From Alphaproteobacteria bacterium (GTDB lineage Bacteria; Pseudomonadota; Alphaproteobacteria; Rhodobacterales; Rhodobacteraceae), in assembly GCA_030425145.1 (NCBI GenBank), contig JAUHVK010000015.1:46881-110880 (forward strand): 64,000 nt of DNA, given 5' to 3'. Under the pieces are notes generated by a model that worked only from the letters and a program-made list of their open reading frames with translations, did no database searches and was not told the DNA's origin. Shown piece after piece: positions 45,717 to 54,942 of this stretch (position 1 is the first letter of the stretch; each line of letters starts with the position of its first letter). Made by a program: the position numbers and the translations under genes.

Positions 45717-46400
45717 CTAAGCTATCTGACTGGGTGTTCCGTTTCTGTCTGGGGTTCGTGCCATCTCAATGCCGATCAGGATGAACCACAGGATCGCGCC
45801 GAGCCCGAACACCGCACCGGCTGTGTCGCCAAGTGCGGGAACAAGTGTAGCAAACCCACCGGCTCCGGCGGCAAGTCCGACGGACGTGACTGGTCGGGAT
45901 AGGCGGCGATGTGCACCACCTGCGACGCTCACGCTCAGTATCCAGGCTGCGCCTGCGATTTCGTTTCCACCGCCAAGGCCAAGCTCGACGCTGTGAAGCA
46001 TTGCCCACAATTCAGTAGCTCCGTCGGGATCGCTGGCAAAGGTCACAAGCACACGCTCTGTCGCCACATTGGCGGTCATCCCAGCGGCAAGGACGAGTGT
46101 TGCCCAGATGAGGCCGAGCGCTTGTGTGACGTTTGCCCACGCTTCTGATGCAGGCCGCAACCGCGCGGCCAGTGCCACCACAAGTACCACCAGCGCGAGG
46201 GCGTTGACGATGTAGATTGTTGTGTTCCAGACGATAATCAGGCCGGGCGATTCATGGATAAAGGCAACCACAGCCGGGATGTCGATCTGCGCGGTTCCAA
46301 AACCCAAAGGAGCAAGGACTGTGACCAAAACGGCAAACCCGAAAAGATAGGTGGCCGCGCAGGTCAAAGCGGCAAAGCCACCGATGCGGGAGAGCGTCAT
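45717..46400 (-). CDS. DUF4386-like multi-TM protein
   Basis: GGFAALTCAATYLFGFAVLVTVLAP... six to seven hydrophobic helices. Confidence 0.75.
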   Translation of the reverse strand: MTLSRIGGFAALTCAATYLFGFAVLVTVLAPLGFGTAQIDIPAVVAFIHESPGLIIVWNTTIYIVNALALVVLVVALAARLRPASEAWANVTQALGLIWATLVLAAGMTANVATERVLVTFASDPDGATELWAMLHSVELGLGGGNEIAGAAWILSVSVAGGAHRRLSRPVTSVGLAAGAGGFATLVPALGDTAGAVFGLGAILWFILIGIEMARTPDRNGTPSQIA

Positions 46401-47263
46401 GTTGAAGCTCCTTTCTTGGCGTTTCTCGCCAACGCACGAAAGTGATCGGACAGACGCATCGTGCCATGGGCTTCTCCAACCATGTCCATCGCGCACGCGG
46501 TCAGAAAGAACTGCGCTGGGCCGTGCAATCGACGGGGGGTGATCCACGGAAGAAGCGCCAAGCCCGCGCGCCGCAGGACGTCCGGCAGATGCGTGATCTT
46601 GGGCCGAGCGCCGAAGCTGTCGAATGCCAATTCCGCAAGCTGTACTTGGGTGAACACCTCGGGCCCGCCGACGTCGCACCACGCGGTACCGTTCTCGGTC
46701 GCATCTGCCACCGCGGCAGCAAGGTCGGAACCGTGAATGGGGTTGATCCGGGCGTTGCCCGATCCGAATACCCAGACCCGACCAGACCGCGCCATCGACC
46801 AGATTTCCTCCATGTCCGAGAAATAGCCGGACGGTGCGACCACGGTCGAGGCGACAAAGGAGGCCCTGAGAGCATCGACGAAATCCGCCTTTGCCGCCAC
46901 AAGAGGCACCACGCGCATCGCGTCAGCGTTCAAAACGTGCACATAGGCAAACCGGTCGACCCCGGCGCGTTCTGCTTCGCGCAGTAGGTTGAGGTTCGCC
47001 TGATAGTCCACCTCGCGATAGCTTAGCCCGTCGCTCTGGCGGGTGATCCCAAGGGCCGAGACCACGAGGTCGGCACCGTCCATTAATCCGTTCAGGCTGT
47101 CTGGAACGGTGGCCTGTGCCTCGACGATACTGTCTGCGGCCAAAGTGCCTGCAGATTTTGCATTGCGGACCAAGGCGATCACATACCACCCACGCCGCCC
47201 GTATTCGGCGCAAAGAAAGCGGCCCAGATAACCTGTCGCGCCTGCAATAAAGACCGTTTTCAT
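46397..47263 (-). CDS. NAD(P)H-binding SDR / NmrA-like oxidoreductase
   Basis: MKTVFIAGATGYLGRFLCAEYGRRGWYVIALVR: atypical SDR Rossmann motif. Confidence 0.88.
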   Translation of the reverse strand: MKTVFIAGATGYLGRFLCAEYGRRGWYVIALVRNAKSAGTLAADSIVEAQATVPDSLNGLMDGADLVVSALGITRQSDGLSYREVDYQANLNLLREAERAGVDRFAYVHVLNADAMRVVPLVAAKADFVDALRASFVASTVVAPSGYFSDMEEIWSMARSGRVWVFGSGNARINPIHGSDLAAAVADATENGTAWCDVGGPEVFTQVQLAELAFDSFGARPKITHLPDVLRRAGLALLPWITPRRLHGPAQFFLTACAMDMVGEAHGTMRLSDHFRALARNAKKGAST

Positions 47264-47274
47264 GTCGTATCCTT

Positions 47275-47445
47275 TCACGCCTTTGCCAAACCGGCCAGAG
47301 CAACGAATGCCGTCAGAATGACTGCAATGCAGAGCAGGGTTTCAGAATGACGGGAGCGTTGCTGTGCGTCAGGTGCCTGCGCACCGGTCAGCACGCTGTA
47401 GAGCGCGTCGAATCGGTGGCGGCGAAGTCCAAGCAGGTCGGTCAT
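47275..47445 (-). CDS. Small ORF, 56 aa, with C-terminal TM
   Basis: MTDLLGLRRHRFDALYSVLTGAQAPDAQQRSRHSETLLCIAVILTAFVALAGLAKA; good RBS (gaaaggaggccc), directly upstream of the SDR gene. Confidence 0.55.
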   Translation of the reverse strand: MTDLLGLRRHRFDALYSVLTGAQAPDAQQRSRHSETLLCIAVILTAFVALAGLAKA

Positions 47446-47468
47446 CGTGGGCCTCCTTTCCCGTCACG

Positions 47469-47834
47469 CTATCCGACAACCGGATGGCCGCGCCCTTTGA
47501 GGCACTCCATCACAATTGCCTTGCGGCGCTCGGAGACGTCCATGGCGTTTGCCACGCCGCCAGCCAGCGCGCCGGCCACTGCACCGCCAAGGGCATCGCC
47601 ATCCTCTTCCACTTCGCCAAGCAAGGCACCAGCACCGGCCCCCAAAGCGACTGCGCCCATGGTTTCCTGATCGAACTGGCGCTGATTGCGGGCGAGCGTC
47701 TGGCACGCGGCCAGATCCGCTGGGAAATCTGCATCCGGTGTGCCGTCGAGGATAGGGGTGTAATTCGCGCCGCTGTCGGCGCAGGCTGCGACCAGCGCTA
47801 CGGCGGCAAGTGCAGAGAGGGTCAGGCGTTTCAT
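47469..47834 (-). CDS. Glycine-zipper family lipoprotein
   Basis: Lipobox ALVAACADSG and Gly-rich GAVALGAGAGALLGEVEEDGDALGGAVAGALAGGVANA. Confidence 0.8.
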   Translation of the reverse strand: MKRLTLSALAAVALVAACADSGANYTPILDGTPDADFPADLAACQTLARNQRQFDQETMGAVALGAGAGALLGEVEEDGDALGGAVAGALAGGVANAMDVSERRKAIVMECLKGRGHPVVG

Positions 47835-47950
47835 ATGGTAAGTCCTTTTGCATCCAAGTTGATGCGCAAGGATTTATTCAAGCTGGCTGAATGCCGGGAT
47901 GACCGCAGGTATCAATGAATTGACACTTGGTGCCAAAACCGTGGTCCGGC

Positions 47951-48976
47951 TCAGGAATACGCCTCTCGGAAACTACTGGGGCTGTGACCGGTCCATCGTT
48001 TGAAGGCGCGTACAAAAGAGGACGCTTCTGAAAAGCCAAGCAAGTAGGCGGTTTCGTTGACCGAGACCTTGCGCGCGGTCAGGTAATCCCGCGCCATGCG
48101 CTGTCGCAGATCGTCATGGATTTCGGCAAAGGTTACACCTTCGTCCTTGAGCCGCCGATACAGGGTCTGTCGGCTCATCCCAAGATCGCGTGCGACCTTA
48201 TCCATAGACAGGGTGCCTTGATGCAGGTCTGGCAGAATGTGCGCTTCGATCTCGGCGCGCAGAGTGTTGCTCTGACCTAGGTCTTCCAACAGCTTATCGG
48301 CGTGACTGGTGAAGACGCCGAAGACATAGGCGTTGCCCGGTTCGAATTCGGTTTGGTCGGATACCCAGACCGGGTCGATGCGCAGCGCGTTCCGCTTGGC
48401 CTCAAAACGCACGGGAATTTGGAAAAGGTCCGGGTATTCCGCGACATGCGGGGGAGGGGCGTAGGTGACCTCCATCTCAATTGCGAAAGTCTGATCCGGG
48501 AATGAGCGGCGGAACTCGCTGATGAAGCGCGCAAATGAGGCTTCCAGCCCGATATAGTCCGGCCCCTGAATTGGGAGGTGATCAACGATCCAGACCTCGT
48601 CCCTGTCATGCAACAATTCGAACCTGTCGCGATGTCCAAGATTGTCGTTTTCCGTCATGAGCCGCAGGTATCGGTTCAGTTGCTCGATGGAATGCGGCAA
48701 GGATGCCGAGTGATGAACGATCTGCCCTACGACAGAAATCATCTCAAGGCGGGATTCCAACGTGTGCCGGAGCAGGAGTGCTGTATCACCCGTCGCGGCC
48801 ATCCCGGCGGCGATCAGCGCTTGGTAGGATGTGACGGGAACGCGGTTGTCCTGATCGACCAGATCGGCAGGGTTCAAACCGGATGCTTTCAGCAAATCAT
48901 CGCGATCGGCACCACGGGACACAGTGTAGTCGAGAAGCGCCGACACGAACCCTGCCGCCATCATCTGCTCTGCCAT
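47951..48976 (-). CDS. AraC-family regulator with arabinose-binding-like N-terminal domain
   Basis: C-terminal HTH pair: SMDKVARDLGMSRQTLYRRLKDEGVTFAEIHDDLRQRMARDYL...ETAYLLGFSEASSFVRAFKRWTGHSPSSFR. Confidence 0.9.
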   Translation of the reverse strand: MAEQMMAAGFVSALLDYTVSRGADRDDLLKASGLNPADLVDQDNRVPVTSYQALIAAGMAATGDTALLLRHTLESRLEMISVVGQIVHHSASLPHSIEQLNRYLRLMTENDNLGHRDRFELLHDRDEVWIVDHLPIQGPDYIGLEASFARFISEFRRSFPDQTFAIEMEVTYAPPPHVAEYPDLFQIPVRFEAKRNALRIDPVWVSDQTEFEPGNAYVFGVFTSHADKLLEDLGQSNTLRAEIEAHILPDLHQGTLSMDKVARDLGMSRQTLYRRLKDEGVTFAEIHDDLRQRMARDYLTARKVSVNETAYLLGFSEASSFVRAFKRWTGHSPSSFREAYS

Positions 48977-49067
48977 TGCCGGTTCTCATCTTGTTGATCC
49001 GGCGACAGCATAGGCCATCATTTCAAATCGACGGAACCCCCAGCACGGCAAAAGCCGGTGGACCGGG

Positions 49068-49469
49068 TTAAAAGAAGATGTCGTCGAGGGAATCGTCGTT
49101 TGCTGCGAGCGCCGGAGTTACCTCCACTGACCCGCTGGCGGTGTCCGCGCCATCCTCCAATATGATTGGCGGGAAGAGTGCGCGATGGATCTCACGTTCC
49201 CGTTCCATCGTGTAGATCGGATAGATCTCGGCGGCCACCCCGTCTGAGTAGGCGTGATACAACTCTTCCGTCAGGTCGTGAGAGAACAGCCGCGCGGTTT
49301 TTCCGATGAGTTGTGCATGATCCGTAACCGGGTAATCACGTGTCAGATCGCTTTCCCTTGATCGAATTTCAAATTGGTCACACTCAAAACTGTTTACTTT
49401 GTTAACAATTTTCGCAATATGAGTTTGCAACCCGGAGGGAGGGGACCATGACGGACTGCGAGCGGCCAT
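49068..49469 (-). CDS. Uncharacterised ORF (start uncertain, possibly TTG at 49430)
   Basis: C-terminal part DHAQLIGKTARLFSHDLTEELYHAYSDGVAAEIYPIYTMEREREIHRALFPPIILEDG is not low-complexity; the 5' part lies in AT-rich DNA. Confidence 0.35.
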   Translation of the reverse strand: MAARSPSWSPPSGLQTHIAKIVNKVNSFECDQFEIRSRESDLTRDYPVTDHAQLIGKTARLFSHDLTEELYHAYSDGVAAEIYPIYTMEREREIHRALFPPIILEDGADTASGSVEVTPALAANDDSLDDIFF

Positions 49470-51279
49470 GTCGCGCGGAATGACGGAACTGAGCCCAGAC
49501 GACTTCTGGTCCCCCGAGTTCGTCTATGACCACCGAGATGACGGCAGCATCGTCATGGCGCAAAAAGGCGCTTTGACCGGATATCTGCCAACGCTTGCGG
49601 ACTACCTCGACAAATGGGCAGACGCGACGGCGGATCAGACCTGGATTGCTCGCCGCGCGTCCGGCGGCGACTGGCAACGCATCACCTATGCAGAGGCCCG
49701 TGAAAAAGCCAAAGCTATCGGCGGTGCATTGCTCTCACTTGGGTTGGGCCCGGATCGCCCGTTGCTTATCCTGTCGGAGAATAGCCTCGAGCATGCATTG
49801 CTCGGAGCCGCCTGTTTCTACTGTGGCATTCCGTATGCGCCCGTCTCACCTGCCTATTCCCTTGTCTCGAAGGACCATGGAAAGCTCAAAGACATCGCGG
49901 CTACCCTGAACCCCGGCGCAATCTTCGGTGATGACGGTTCTACCTTTGCCGCCGCATTCAGCTCAATCGCGGCACCGGGACGGGTTGTGATCTGCCGCGA
50001 CGGTTGCCCATCGGGGGGCGTGGCCTTTGATGAATTGCTGAACGGTGATACAGCGCTGGCAGAAGAAGCTCGAAAGACCCTCAGCGGTGAGACTGTTGTG
50101 AAGTACCTCTTCACTTCTGGGTCGACCGGCTCACCCAAAGCCGTAATCAACACCAACGAAATGATCTGCGCCATGCAGGCAATGGTGCGCGATTGTTATC
50201 GTTTCCTCGAACGCCAACCTCCCGTTGTGCTCGACTGGGCACCCTGGAACCACACAGCGGCCGGCAACAAGGTGTCCTATCTCGTGTTGACCAACGGCGG
50301 CACCTATTACATCGACGACGGGCGTCCGGTGCCCGGCAAGTTCGAGGAAACGCTCCGAAATCTGCGCGAGATATCCTGCACCTGGTATTTCAATGTGCCA
50401 TTGGGGTGGGAAATGTTGGTCGACGCGCTGAAAGTGGATCCCGCGCTGTCCCAGACGTTCTTCAGCAGGCTTGGAATGATGTTCTACGCTGGTGCGGGTA
50501 TGGCCCAGCACACATGGGATGCCTTGCGCCAGCTGTCACGCGACGCGCGCGGAGTCGAAGTTCTGCTCGCCACCGGGCTTGGTGCGACCGAAACCGCGCC
50601 CTTTGCGCTGGCCTGTACCGAGATACAGGAAAAAGCGGGCAATGTGGGGGTGCCGTCCAAAGGCCTTCAGATGAAGCTGGTCCCGACCAGTGGCAAGATG
50701 GAAGTCCGCCTCAAAGGTCCGACCATCACCCCCGGCTACTACGGTGATCCGAAGAAGACAGCCGAGGCTTTTGACGACGAAGGTTATTACTGCATGGGCG
50801 ACGCCCTGCGCCCCGCCGACCCAGCCGATCTATCAAAGGGGTTTTTCTTCGACGGGCGTGTGGCTGAGAATTTCAAACTGAACACCGGAACCTGGGTTGC
50901 TGTCGGCGCCGTTCGCTCCAGCCTTGTCGACAGCATGGCCGGATTGGTTCGTGATGCGGTGATCGTCGGCGAAAACCAAGCCGAATTGGGCGCGCTGCTG
51001 TTGCTCTCAGACAAGGCGAAATCGATGCCCGAACCCGATCGCGTTAAGGCGCTGACTGAAGCTCTCAAGAACGCGGCCAAAACCGCCACAGGTTCCGCCA
51101 GCCGCATCCGCCGCGCCGCAGTGCTCGGCGCTGACCCGAGCTTCGAAAAAGGTGAGGTGACCGAAAAAGGCTCCCTCAACCAACGTGCAATGCGGGAAAA
51201 CAATCGAGATCTGACTGAGAACCTGTATCAGAAAGACTTGGAGAACGGCTTAGTGTTGCTCTCCTGGCACCCAGCCTGA
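49468..51279 (+). CDS. Feruloyl-CoA synthase-like AMP-dependent acyl-CoA ligase
   Basis: YLFTSGSTGSPKAVINT, WNHTAAGNKVSYL, ATGLGATETAPFA, GYYCMGDALR. The start may be at the internal ATG 49480. Confidence 0.88.
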   Translation: MSRGMTELSPDDFWSPEFVYDHRDDGSIVMAQKGALTGYLPTLADYLDKWADATADQTWIARRASGGDWQRITYAEAREKAKAIGGALLSLGLGPDRPLLILSENSLEHALLGAACFYCGIPYAPVSPAYSLVSKDHGKLKDIAATLNPGAIFGDDGSTFAAAFSSIAAPGRVVICRDGCPSGGVAFDELLNGDTALAEEARKTLSGETVVKYLFTSGSTGSPKAVINTNEMICAMQAMVRDCYRFLERQPPVVLDWAPWNHTAAGNKVSYLVLTNGGTYYIDDGRPVPGKFEETLRNLREISCTWYFNVPLGWEMLVDALKVDPALSQTFFSRLGMMFYAGAGMAQHTWDALRQLSRDARGVEVLLATGLGATETAPFALACTEIQEKAGNVGVPSKGLQMKLVPTSGKMEVRLKGPTITPGYYGDPKKTAEAFDDEGYYCMGDALRPADPADLSKGFFFDGRVAENFKLNTGTWVAVGAVRSSLVDSMAGLVRDAVIVGENQAELGALLLLSDKAKSMPEPDRVKALTEALKNAAKTATGSASRIRRAAVLGADPSFEKGEVTEKGSLNQRAMRENNRDLTENLYQKDLENGLVLLSWHPA

Positions 51280-51281
51280 CC

Positions 51282-51506
51282 ATGCGTACCGCCTCGTTAA
51301 ATTCCGGTCGGCTGGTCGAATATGAGGTCATGATCTATCTGGCCCTGATCTTTTCCGTATTCGCGCGGGTCGCGGGCGGCTTGTGGCCCGAATTTTCCAG
51401 CCCTGTCAACACTGTGGCAGGGCTGTCGTTGATCGTCGCATACGGTGGCTTTGCCGTCGTCTACGTCGCGCTTCTACTTTCCCTGCCCGCGGCCAAGCGG
51501 ATCTGA
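51282..51506 (+). CDS. Small two-TM protein, possibly NnrT/DUF5368-like
   Basis: YLALIFSVFARVAGGLWPEFSSPVNTVAGLSLIVAYGGFAVVYVALLLSL, immediately upstream of an NnrU-like gene. Confidence 0.6.
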   Translation: MRTASLNSGRLVEYEVMIYLALIFSVFARVAGGLWPEFSSPVNTVAGLSLIVAYGGFAVVYVALLLSLPAAKRI

Positions 51507-51517
51507 GGCGCGCACCG

Positions 51518-52183
51518 ATGGGATGGTTCGAGTTCGCCCTCGCCTATGTCGTCTTCTTCCTGTCGCATTCCTTGCCCGTGCGGCCGCCACTGCGGCCCTG
51601 GCTTCAGGCGCGGCTTGGAGCATCAGGTTTCACACTGGCCTATTCCGCCCTGTCCCTTGCTGTGCTGGCCTGGTTGATCGCGGCGGCGGGTCGCGCGCCG
51701 CATGTGGTCCTGTGGGGCTGGGCGCCATGGCAGGTCCATGTCCCACTGACGGTCATGGGGCCGGTCTGCCTGATCCTTGCGCTGTCCATCGGCCGGCCAA
51801 ACCCTTTCTCGTTCGGGGGCGCACGCAACGATCAGTTCGACCCGGCACGGCCCGGCATCGTCCGCTTGTCGCGGCATCCGCTGCTCTTGGGGTTGGCGCT
51901 TTGGGCGGCGGTCCATGTCGTTCCCAACGGAGATCTGGCCCATGTGATCCTGTTCGGCACCTTCGCCGCCTTCGCGCTGCTGGGAGGCAGACTGATCGAC
52001 CTGCGCAAGCGCCGTGAGACGGGGCCCGAGTGGCAACGGATGCGTGATCGCGTGGCGGACACGCCGCTCCTCTCGGCGTCCCCGTCGGGGGGCACTCTCC
52101 TGCGGCTTGCGGCAGGCATTGCGCTTTACGGGGCGCTGCTCTGGGCGCATCCATTTCTTTTTGGGGTCAGCCCACTTCCCTGA
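51518..52183 (+). CDS. nnrU: NnrU-like membrane protein
   Basis: AYVVFFLSHSLPVRPPLRPWLQARLGASGFTLAYSALSLAVLAWLI...RHPLLLGLALWAAVHVVPNGD. Confidence 0.82.
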   Translation: MGWFEFALAYVVFFLSHSLPVRPPLRPWLQARLGASGFTLAYSALSLAVLAWLIAAAGRAPHVVLWGWAPWQVHVPLTVMGPVCLILALSIGRPNPFSFGGARNDQFDPARPGIVRLSRHPLLLGLALWAAVHVVPNGDLAHVILFGTFAAFALLGGRLIDLRKRRETGPEWQRMRDRVADTPLLSASPSGGTLLRLAAGIALYGALLWAHPFLFGVSPLP

Positions 52184-52186
52184 AGG

Positions 52187-52498
52187 TCAATCCTTGATGT
52201 CTTCGATCCAGGTCTTCGCAGCGACGGCCCGGGCCAGGCCGAGCGGGCCGATGGCCGGCATCGCGACCTGCATGATCGCCTCAGCCTCAATCCCCTCGGA
52301 TCTGACGCGACGGGTGTGGGAATGGACCGCGCCTTCGGAGCCCGCGCCAATGGCAAGCGCGAGTTTGACGAGGCGCTTTTCGCGGTCCTTCATCGGGCCG
52401 CAATCGGCCGTTGCCTTCCCCATGGCAGCATAGGCCTCCCAGACATCGAGGTGTTCCTCAGCGAGATCTCCAGCGGCGCCGGTCATGGATTTGGTCAT
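52187..52498 (-). CDS. Carboxymuconolactone decarboxylase-like (AhpD fold) protein
   Basis: LDVWEAYAAMGKATADCGPMKDREKRLVKLALAIGAGSEGAVHSHTRRVRSEGI. Confidence 0.82.
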   Translation of the reverse strand: MTKSMTGAAGDLAEEHLDVWEAYAAMGKATADCGPMKDREKRLVKLALAIGAGSEGAVHSHTRRVRSEGIEAEAIMQVAMPAIGPLGLARAVAAKTWIEDIKD

Positions 52499-52509
52499 CC
52501 GTCAGCCCC

Positions 52510-53208
52510 TCAGGTTGAAAAATCATCAATCAGTGGATTTGGTTTCGCAAAGCGCACAAGATCCGCCTGATTGTCGATGGAGATGCGGGTGCCGGTCACG
52601 GTAACACCATAGGGCTGCAGCCCCTTGAAGGCGCGGCTGAGGTTTTCGGGGGTCATGCCTAGCACCGAGGCCAGGCGCCGCTTTTCGTAATTCAGCTCGA
52701 ACGCGGCCCCGCCGCCTGCGTTCCTTTGTTTGCGGAGCAGGTAGTTCGCGAGCCGCTCGAGCGAGGTTCTGAGTTTCAGATCCTTCTGCGCCTTGATGAC
52801 CGAGCGATAGCACTTCGCCAGTTCCGTGACGATCGCACGGGCAAAGTTGCTGTCGGCGTCGAAAATCGCACGAACGTCCTGACTGGGGATCAGCGCGATC
52901 CGGCTTTTCTCGAGCGTACGGGCCGACATCAGGTAGGGCGCATCATTGATTGTCGCGGCAAGAATGAAGGTCGAAATCGGGCGGACAGTGGCCATGCTGG
53001 TCTCTCGGCCATTCCAGATCGAAAACAGATCGACCGAGCCCGAAATGACGATATGAAGAAAATCGCTCGGTTCTCCTTCAGTGATCAATTCGATCTGCGC
53101 CGGGAAATTCTGCACATAGGCGCCACGCATCAAAGACGTGAAATGATCATCTGACATCTGTGCAAAGAGATCGAGTTTTCGAATATCCTGGTATTCTGAG
53201 GCGGGCAT
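52510..53208 (-). CDS. narR: Crp/Fnr-family regulator without an Fe-S cysteine cluster, NarR-like
   Basis: cNMP-like fold plus HTH EKRRLASVLGMTPENLSRAFKGLQPYGV; a single Cys in the protein; divergent from narK. Confidence 0.75.
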   Translation of the reverse strand: MPASEYQDIRKLDLFAQMSDDHFTSLMRGAYVQNFPAQIELITEGEPSDFLHIVISGSVDLFSIWNGRETSMATVRPISTFILAATINDAPYLMSARTLEKSRIALIPSQDVRAIFDADSNFARAIVTELAKCYRSVIKAQKDLKLRTSLERLANYLLRKQRNAGGGAAFELNYEKRRLASVLGMTPENLSRAFKGLQPYGVTVTGTRISIDNQADLVRFAKPNPLIDDFST

Positions 53209-53254
53209 GTCGTTCCCCCTCGACTTTGCGGCGCTCATCGATTCTCATCATCAC

Positions 53255-53268
53255 TTGATAAAAGTCAA
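53255..53268. promoter_or_regulatory. FNR/NNR-type box upstream of the narR-like gene
   Basis: TTGAT-AAAA-GTCAA. Confidence 0.7.
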
Positions 53269-53367
53269 CTCACCAGTTGACCTTCGCCACCGCAGCCTTG
53301 ATCTTCGATCGCGCGTCGGGTGATAAATTTCTCTAAGTCATTTATTTCGTTGCGGTTTTCCGAATTT

Positions 53368-53381
53368 TTGATCTGGATCAA
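53368..53381. promoter_or_regulatory. Perfect FNR-type box upstream of narK
   Basis: TTGAT-CTGG-ATCAA. Confidence 0.85.
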
Positions 53382-53464
53382 CCATTCGCGCGGCAATCAA
53401 GCGCCTTGTCTCTTCAACCAACGCGGTCGGCCACATGCAGACCGAGAGATGGAAGGGACAGCAT

Positions 53465-54877
53465 ATGGAACTACAGAACAAGGCCACGGCACTGTGGTCG
53501 AATTTCTTCAACGTGAAGATGGTGCAGATGCGCACGTTCCACATGACGTGGTTCGCGTTTTTCTCTTGCTTCTTCGCATGGTTCGGCATCGCGCCGCTGA
53601 TGAGCGTGGTGCGTGACGAATTGCAACTCACCAAGGATCAGATCGGTTGGGCGATCATCGGATCGGTCGCGATCACGGTCTTTGCCCGATTCTTTATTGG
53701 CTGGCTCTGTGACCGCATCGGTCCGCGCAAAGCCTACACCTGGTTGCTGATCCTTGGCGCGTTCCCCGTCATGGGCATCGGTCTGAGCTGGAACTTCGAA
53801 AGCTTCCTGCTCTTCCGGGTCCTAATCGGCGGGATCGGCGCAGCCTTCGTCATCACGCAGTACCACACCACGGTAATGTTCGCGCCCAACGTGGTCGGAC
53901 AGGCCAACGCGACATCTGCAGGCTGGGGGAACCTCGGCGGTGGTGTCACGCAATTCGTCATGCCGCTTCTGTTCTCTGTTTTTGTGGTCGGTTTCGGCTT
54001 CTCCGAAGCGATCGGCTGGCGTCTCGCCATGGTCGTGGTCGGCGTGATCATCTTCCTGGTGGGCATCGCGTATTACTTCCTGACGCAGGACGCCCCTGAC
54101 GGAAACTTTGATGAGTTGCGCGAGCAGGGCCGGATGCAAGCCAAGAAGGATGTTACCGGCAACTACATGAACGCGTTGAAAGACATCCGTGTCTGGGTCT
54201 TGTTCGTCATCTACGGTGCCTGTTTCGGGATCGAACTGACGGTCAACAACGTCGCGGCGCTCTACTTCTTCGACTATTTCGGCCTGAGCCTCGTCGCCGC
54301 CGGTTTCGTCGCCGCCTCTTTCGGCCTGATGAACATCTTCGCTCGCACACTGGGCGGGTTGTTCGGTGACAACTTCGGATCGCTTTGGGGCCTGAAAGGC
54401 CGCGCATTCTGGCTGTTCATCTGCATTCTGTTCGAAGGTATCGCGCTGATGATCTTCAGCCAGATGCAGGTGCTCTTCCTCGCCCTGCCTGCGCTGATCG
54501 TCTTCTCGCTCTTCACCCAGATGGCCGAGGGTGCGACCTATTCCGTCGTGCCTTTCATCAACAAGAAGGCGCTTGGGGCGGTTGCTGGGGTGGTCGGTGC
54601 AGGCGGCAACGCCGGGGCGGTTCTCGCGGGCTTCCTGTTCAAGAACATGATCGACTGGTCTGAAGCCTTCCTGATCCTCGGTATCGTCGTGAGCTGTGCT
54701 TCCTTCCTGGCCTTCTTTGTCCGCTTCTCGACGCAACAGGAAGATGAGGAACGCGCCAATTTCGCGGCGGCGAACATTGAGACCCTGCGTCGCAAAGCCG
54801 AGAAGGCAAACGCCGACCTGGAGGAAGGTCTCGAAGCAATCTCTCGCAAGAACGGCGGCCCGCAACCGGCCGAATGA
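53465..54877 (+). CDS. narK: NarK-type nitrate/nitrite MFS transporter (first copy)
   Basis: MRTFHMTWFAFFSCFFAWFGIAPLMSVVRDELQLTKDQIG...SAGWGNLGGGVTQF. Confidence 0.9.
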   Translation: MELQNKATALWSNFFNVKMVQMRTFHMTWFAFFSCFFAWFGIAPLMSVVRDELQLTKDQIGWAIIGSVAITVFARFFIGWLCDRIGPRKAYTWLLILGAFPVMGIGLSWNFESFLLFRVLIGGIGAAFVITQYHTTVMFAPNVVGQANATSAGWGNLGGGVTQFVMPLLFSVFVVGFGFSEAIGWRLAMVVVGVIIFLVGIAYYFLTQDAPDGNFDELREQGRMQAKKDVTGNYMNALKDIRVWVLFVIYGACFGIELTVNNVAALYFFDYFGLSLVAAGFVAASFGLMNIFARTLGGLFGDNFGSLWGLKGRAFWLFICILFEGIALMIFSQMQVLFLALPALIVFSLFTQMAEGATYSVVPFINKKALGAVAGVVGAGGNAGAVLAGFLFKNMIDWSEAFLILGIVVSCASFLAFFVRFSTQQEDEERANFAAANIETLRRKAEKANADLEEGLEAISRKNGGPQPAE

Positions 54878-54942
54878 TATCGCGCCGCGCGTCAGACTGG
54901 CGCGCGGCCATTCAGAAACATGCCTCAGCGGAGGATCTACCC

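Noticed and set aside
45495-45902. 135-aa plus ORF in the AT-rich segment
   Set aside because: The C-terminal half is antisense to the DUF4386-like gene and no RBS or family is evident; the AT-rich DNA is reported as a composition anomaly instead.
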